From contig JAKAQB010000108.1 of assembly GCA_021811865.1 (NCBI GenBank), positions 1-9,003 of the forward strand: DNA of 9,003 nt, read 5' to 3'. This document shows positions 5,307-9,003 of this stretch, piece by piece; positions within the stretch are counted from its first letter, which is position 1, and every line of letters starts with the position of its first letter. The notes beneath the pieces are model-generated. The model did not search any database. It was not told where the DNA came from and saw nothing but the letters and a program-made list of their open reading frames with translations. The position numbers and the translations under genes are program-made. Source of the stretch: Actinomycetes bacterium (GTDB lineage: Bacteria > Actinomycetota > Acidimicrobiia > Acidimicrobiales > Palsa-688).

Positions 5307-6682
5307 TCGGTCGCCCCGACATCGTCGAGCGGGTGGGCGAGTGGCAGCTCACCGAGGAGGTGATCGAGAAGGACTACGTGCTCGGCTGGCTGCTGTGGGG
5401 CATCGGCGCCGACCCGGTCCTCGGTGACCAGTGGGTCTTCAAGGGTGGGACCTGCCTGAAGAAGTGCTACATCGAGACCTACCGGTTCTCCGAAGACCTC
5501 GACTTCACCGTGCTGCCCGGCGGGCCTTACCGGCCCGAGGCGATCGAGCCGCACCTGGCCAGGGTGCTCGCCCGGGTCCACGAGGCGTCGGGTATCGACT
5601 TCTCGTCGCGGGCGCCGATGCTGCGCCTCCGGCCTGACGAGCTGTCGACCGAGGGGCGGGCGTACTACGTGGGCCCCCGCCAGACGCCCCAGCCCGCTCG
5701 GGTGAAGCTCGACATCTCGGCCAACGAGACGGTCATCCGCCCGCCGGTGCTGCGCGAGATCGCCCATCCCTACCCGGACGGCCCCTTGCCGGGACGCGCT
5801 CGCTGCTATTCCTTCGAGGAGGTCTTCGCCGAGAAGATCCGGGCGATGGCCCAGCGAGCCAGACCGCGCGATCTCTACGACATCATCAACCTGTTCCGTC
5901 GCAACGACCTCCGCCTCTACCCAGACGTCATCCATCAAGCCCTGGCCGAGAAATGCGCGGCCAAGAGCATCGCCGTCCCAACCGCCACCGACTTCGAGGG
6001 CTCGCCGCTCATCGCCGCTCTTGCGGCTGACTGGGACCAGATGCTTGCCCACCAGCTCCCTGCCCTCCCACCGCTGCAGAGCTTCCTCGACGAGCTGCCA
6101 CTCCTCTTCGGCTGGCTCGAAGGGACCGCCGAGTTCGAGGAGCTCCCGCCGCTCCCGACCGGTCGCGACGACGAGGACTGGTCGCCACCGCCGACCGTCG
6201 CTACCTGGCGCGCTGGCATTCCCCTGGAGACGGTGCGCTTCGCTGCCACCAACCATCTCTGCGTCGACTTGCTCTACCAAGGGAGCTGGCGCCGCATCGA
6301 GCCCTACTCGCTGCGGCGCACCCGCGCCGGCCGCCTGCTCCTGCACGCCGAGCGGTCCGATGGGAGCGGTCACCGCGCCTACGGCGTCGACGAGATCGGC
6401 GGGCTCCGCGCCACCACGACCCCATTCCGCCCTCGCTACCCGATCGAGTTCTCGGCTCACGGTCCGCTCCACGCGCCGCCAACCAGTCGCAGCCCGCGAG
6501 GATGGGCGAGCACTGGCCGCACCCAGGCACGAACTCGCACGGGACCGGTACACCTCTACCAGTGCACCCGGTGCGGCAAGGAGTTCCGCCACTCCAAGCG
6601 CGATGCCGCCCTCCGCGCCCACAAGGATCCGTATGGCTATCCCTGCAGCGGCCGACGCGGCATCTACATGGGAACGCGGTGA
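5303..6682 (+). CDS. abiEii: AbiEii nucleotidyltransferase toxin with WYL-like and zinc-finger C-terminus
   Basis: A 459-aa protein starting at the GTG that overlaps the antitoxin stop, with GGAG 7 bases upstream. The N-terminal half is the DUF1814/AbiEii nucleotidyltransferase: VFKGGTCLKKC (45-55), RFSEDLDFTV (61-70) with the acidic metal-binding pair, KLDIS (135-139) and FEEVFAEKIRAMAQRARPRD (171-190). Such toxins transfer nucleotides to RNA (tRNA in the MenT relatives) and stop growth. Two modules are added. Residues about 306-382 resemble a WYL domain (VRFAATNHLCVDLLYQG, RIEPYSLRRTRAGRLLLHAE, then a YGVDEIGGL ending). Residues about 419-452 form a finger-like CTRCGKEF...H...C with C421, C424, H440 and C448. 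These suggest ligand sensing and nucleic-acid binding. The AbiE assignment is firm; the functions of the extensions are inferred. Confidence 0.85.
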   Translation: MIGRPDIVERVGEWQLTEEVIEKDYVLGWLLWGIGADPVLGDQWVFKGGTCLKKCYIETYRFSEDLDFTVLPGGPYRPEAIEPHLARVLARVHEASGIDFSSRAPMLRLRPDELSTEGRAYYVGPRQTPQPARVKLDISANETVIRPPVLREIAHPYPDGPLPGRARCYSFEEVFAEKIRAMAQRARPRDLYDIINLFRRNDLRLYPDVIHQALAEKCAAKSIAVPTATDFEGSPLIAALAADWDQMLAHQLPALPPLQSFLDELPLLFGWLEGTAEFEELPPLPTGRDDEDWSPPPTVATWRAGIPLETVRFAATNHLCVDLLYQGSWRRIEPYSLRRTRAGRLLLHAERSDGSGHRAYGVDEIGGLRATTTPFRPRYPIEFSAHGPLHAPPTSRSPRGWASTGRTQARTRTGPVHLYQCTRCGKEFRHSKRDAALRAHKDPYGYPCSGRRGIYMGTR

Positions 6683-6710
6683 CGCACGAGCTTCGCGGGT
6701 CCTATCCCGC

Positions 6711-8711
6711 ATGACCAGCTCACGATCCAGCCGGAGCTCGCAGATCCCTGTGGCAGGTCGAGAACGGCTGCTTGCACCAGCACGCCAGCGAATACCGAAC
6801 CCGATCAACTGGCCGGACGCTGTCGTGCCTGTCACGGCTGGCGGCTGGGTTCAGTCGCTCACCGACGCCGGCCTCAGCGGCACTGACCGCCTGCTCTCTG
6901 AGGAGCTCGACGCTCTCCTTGACCCGATCAACCTCACCGATGCTGGCGGCCTCCGTAGAACGGCGACCCGTCTTGCCGATCGAGCCTCCGACATCGTTGA
7001 GAACCTGGCATGTCTGGCGACGCTGTCGCCGCCCGCGGCGACTGAGGCCGGCGACCTCCGCAATGCACTGCTGAGCGCGGTCTTCGCTGCCTTCGACCAC
7101 CTGAGCGGGAAGACCTCTCAACGCGATGTACAGAGGCTTCAAGCGGCGATGAACGCAGCGCTGGACCGACTCCGCTCCGTCACCAGCACCCACGAGTTCC
7201 CTGCCGACGCTTGCGAGGCCGCGTTCGGGATGCCATACGAGGAGCTGCTGGATGGCAATCGGATCTTCTCGCCACCGCGGCTTTTGAGTGCCTACTACGG
7301 GAGATACGACGAGCTGGCTCGCCGGCTGGCCTTGTTGCTGTCCGCTGTCACCACGGATCTCCCTGACCTGCTGAACGCCGTGGCGCCAGCCGAGGCCTTG
7401 GTGCTGACGTCACGCCCCCTCATGGCTCTCCGGACCGCCCGCCGCGTTCGGGACCTGATTGAGAAGCACTTCGCCGCAGATCCCGATCGGATCGCCGGGA
7501 TCCTGCGGATGCAGAAGCTGGCGGTTGATCGAAGCGCAGCCAGTCACGCCGGGATGGTTCGCCTGCTCGGGCAGATCGAGCAAGCCGAGATCGCAGCCGA
7601 GCGAGCCCAGTTGCACCTCGATTTGTACCGGCGCATGGTTGAAGGACAGCTGCGCCCGTGGGCGTGGTCCCTCCTGCAAATCGTGGGGCGAAGCGGCTCC
7701 AAGGTGCCCGAGGTTTCGTCCCTGCGCGAGCAGCTTGTCTCCGAGGGCACGCCGCTGTTGCTCGATGCAGCAGCGGCGATCCTTCCGGAGGCTCGCAACG
7801 CCTCAGCACACGAGGACTACGTGTGGAACGAGGATCTCGGGGTGCTTCACGTCGGCGTCGCAATCGTCAGCGTGGAGGACCTCGAGAATGCCGCCGAGCT
7901 CGCCTACGCGTTCATGGTCGGCGCTGAGTGCGCTTGGCGCTGCAGCCGCACGAGCCTCCCCGAGCTTGCTCGCCTCCTCGATTCCGAGGACCCGCCCAGC
8001 GGGCTCCGCTCCATCCGCGAGCGGGCCGCTCTTGAGCACTTTGGCACCAACGGTCTCAGTCCACAGCGATGGAGCCATGAGAGCCGTCGTCTCACGGTCG
8101 TGCTCGACGAGCTGCCGCACAGGTTGGTCGACCCGTGCTTTCAGGCCGCGATCTGGGCGTCCCGACACCTTGAGAGCTTGGAGCGAGTGATCGTTCAAGT
8201 CCAAGACGGAGCGATCACGGCGATGGACCTCCCGCGGTCCGCGCTTGACGCCAACTTCCTCGTCTGGAAGGAGGCCCGCGCCAGGTTCAACGTGATGCCC
8301 GGATCAACCTTCCTCGTGACCAACGCAGCCGCGAGACTAGCCGTTGAGTCTCCCGCGGCGGCGGCCCAGGCGGTCACGTGGCTCGCCCTCAACGACGTGA
8401 TGCACGCCTACATCGACGGCGCAGAAGGAGTCGCACCGGTCCACGATCGAATCGCGCAGCTGGCGGCCCGGCTCCGGCTCGCCGTCGTCTCGCTGTCCAC
8501 GACGGCACCAACCCTCCCCGAGGCGCCGGTCGGCGGCCTGCTGTATCGGGCGCTAGATCTGCTTGTGCCAGCAGCCTCGTGGGCGGCTTCGGCGGCACGG
8601 GGTCTCTCACCAGGACCGTCCGGTCAGCTACAGCGACGGATCGAGCAGCTTTACGACGACCTGCCCGTGGTGGCACTGCTTCCGACGATCGACCGCCAGC
8701 CGATGGTCTGA
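6711..8711 (+). CDS. Large helical protein with HEPN-type RNASAH motif
   Basis: A 666-aa soluble, mostly alpha-helical protein I cannot name. Around residues 355-385 it has AAAAILPEARNASAHEDYVW, in which R362-N-A-S-A-H367 matches the R-x4-6-H signature of HEPN ribonucleases, with the usual polar residue after Arg and a long helix before it. A second part (about 400-666) has more helices, including ECAWRCSRTSLPELARLLD and YLALNDV-like segments, without known motifs. It starts 28 bp after the abiEii stop on the same strand, so it is probably in the abiE operon. The ATG at 6711 has no clear ribosome binding site; GTG 6826 is an alternative. The open frame continues upstream, but that part is antisense-like shadow of abiEii. 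A HEPN RNase effector or a HEPN-type scaffold are the main options; catalytic activity is unproven. Confidence 0.7.
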   Translation: MTSSRSSRSSQIPVAGRERLLAPARQRIPNPINWPDAVVPVTAGGWVQSLTDAGLSGTDRLLSEELDALLDPINLTDAGGLRRTATRLADRASDIVENLACLATLSPPAATEAGDLRNALLSAVFAAFDHLSGKTSQRDVQRLQAAMNAALDRLRSVTSTHEFPADACEAAFGMPYEELLDGNRIFSPPRLLSAYYGRYDELARRLALLLSAVTTDLPDLLNAVAPAEALVLTSRPLMALRTARRVRDLIEKHFAADPDRIAGILRMQKLAVDRSAASHAGMVRLLGQIEQAEIAAERAQLHLDLYRRMVEGQLRPWAWSLLQIVGRSGSKVPEVSSLREQLVSEGTPLLLDAAAAILPEARNASAHEDYVWNEDLGVLHVGVAIVSVEDLENAAELAYAFMVGAECAWRCSRTSLPELARLLDSEDPPSGLRSIRERAALEHFGTNGLSPQRWSHESRRLTVVLDELPHRLVDPCFQAAIWASRHLESLERVIVQVQDGAITAMDLPRSALDANFLVWKEARARFNVMPGSTFLVTNAAARLAVESPAAAAQAVTWLALNDVMHAYIDGAEGVAPVHDRIAQLAARLRLAVVSLSTTAPTLPEAPVGGLLYRALDLLVPAASWAASAARGLSPGPSGQLQRRIEQLYDDLPVVALLPTIDRQPMV

Positions 8712-8852
8712 GTGTCGCAGGGTGTGATGCAGAGGTGCGCGTGCCCGGTGTTCAAGTCTCACTGCTGCCACGGCATGCGCTGAGCAAACTCGTGAAATGA
8801 GGCGTCGAACTGGCTTGCCGCGAGGTAAGCGTTCAGGTGGGCGGATCGATGC

Positions 8853-8894
8853 GTGCGCGCGCTGCGCGCGATGGTGCACCACTGTGCGCGCGCG
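8853..8894. repeat. CG-alternating repeats and hairpin ahead of the transposase start
   Basis: GTGCGCGCGC occurs at 8853-8862 and 8884-8893. GCGCGCG (8864-8870) can pair with CGCGCGC (8887-8893), and the loop contains the 10-bp palindrome TGGTGCACCA (8872-8881). It lies between the probable IS end and the transposase start, where it could form a hairpin or bind a protein controlling expression. Confidence 0.4.
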
Positions 8895-8912
8895 GGTTGC
8901 TAGAACGGTGGC

Positions 8913-9003
8913 GTGTCGGGGTTGTCGCTGCGCCAACAGTTGGGCGATGCGCTTGACGCTGTGGGGGTGCTGCAGGCTGAGAACGAGATGCTGCGAGCGG
9001 ACA
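8913..9003 (+). CDS. N-terminus of a probable IS66-type transposase (partial)
   Basis: From the GTG at 8913 the frame is open to the window end and encodes 30 residues. They form a heptad-like coiled coil (LRQQLGDALDAV then VLQAENEMLRAD), which is how actinobacterial IS66-family TnpC transposases begin before their zinc-finger and DDE domains. Too little is visible for a firm family call, and another protein with an N-terminal coiled coil is possible. The position just inside a GTAAGCG end supports the IS66 reading. No clear ribosome binding site precedes it. Confidence 0.4.
   Translation, partial: MSGLSLRQQLGDALDAVGVLQAENEMLRAD

Larger units (their letters stand above)
8825..9003 (+). mobile_element. 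Left end of an IS66-like insertion sequence (cut by window edge)
   Basis: GTAAGCGTTCAGGTGGGCGG begins at 8825; GTAAGCG is the typical start of IS66-family terminal repeats. It is followed 88 bp later by the start of a coding region with a coiled-coil N-terminus like that of IS66 TnpC transposases. The flanking octamer GCCGCGAG (8817-8824) would be one copy of the 8-bp target duplication. The other end is outside the window. Confidence 0.45.

Noticed and set aside
6021..6710. N-terminal 230 residues of the open frame leading into the HEPN-like protein
   Set aside because: Runs through the abiEii coding region in another frame with Ser/Arg/Pro/Ala bias; coding character begins after the abiEii stop, so ATG 6711 is used.
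5132..6835. 567-aa minus-strand ORF opposite abiEii
   Set aside because: Low-complexity Arg/Gly/Val/Glu-rich antisense shadow of a well-supported coding region with recognisable catalytic motifs.
1..9003. CRISPR array or ThsA-like effector
   Set aside because: No regularly spaced direct repeats with spacers were seen, and no protein with SIR2, SLOG or macro features appears in any plausible frame.

Overview
The window is high-GC DNA (roughly two thirds G+C) with GC-rich third codon positions, frequent GTG starts and little Shine-Dalgarno signal. This suggests an actinobacterium-like host, but no gene fixes the genus. It reads as an accessory region, probably a defence island. A degenerate 3' half of an initiator-type tRNA lies near the left edge (about 166-212), flanked by short direct and inverted repeats. 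That is the pattern of a tRNA attachment site for an integrating element, although no integrase is visible. The right edge looks like the end of an IS66-type insertion sequence with the start of its transposase.

Layout. (1) 1-265: tRNA-derived fragment and repeats. (2) 266-961 (+): DUF998-type membrane protein. (3) 962-1250: no intact gene, possibly a broken minus-strand coding remnant. (4) 1251-2375 (+): TIR-like domain fused to a HEAT-like helical C-terminus. (5) 4407-2448 (-): a compact operon convergent with it. In transcription order it has a 70-codon upstream ORF, a perfect 12-bp hairpin, two adjacent ThsB/DUF1863-type TIR-like genes about 63% identical over their core, a three-helix small membrane protein, and a 98-aa uncharacterised protein whose start overlaps the previous stop. 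(6) 4408-4469: a 62-bp divergent control region with a good minus-strand promoter and two inverted repeats. (7) 4470-8711 (+): an AbiEi antitoxin, an AbiEii nucleotidyltransferase toxin with unusual C-terminal WYL-like and zinc-finger modules (4-bp gene overlap), and a 666-aa protein with a HEPN-type RNASAH motif. (8) 8825-9003: probable IS66 end.

How the genes may work together. The two TIR-like proteins plus a small membrane protein look like a Thoeris-style signalling arrangement: TIR proteins sense infection and make a nucleotide signal, and a membrane protein acts as the killing effector. No ThsA gene (SIR2-SLOG or TM-macro) is present, so this four-gene unit is the best candidate for a poorly described defence system. 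The AbiE pair is a type IV toxin-antitoxin/abortive infection module, and the adjacent HEPN-like gene may be a third component. The shared 62-bp intergenic region makes it possible that the AbiEi DNA-binding protein also controls the TIR operon. All statements about function are inferred from sequence patterns and family knowledge; no search was run.
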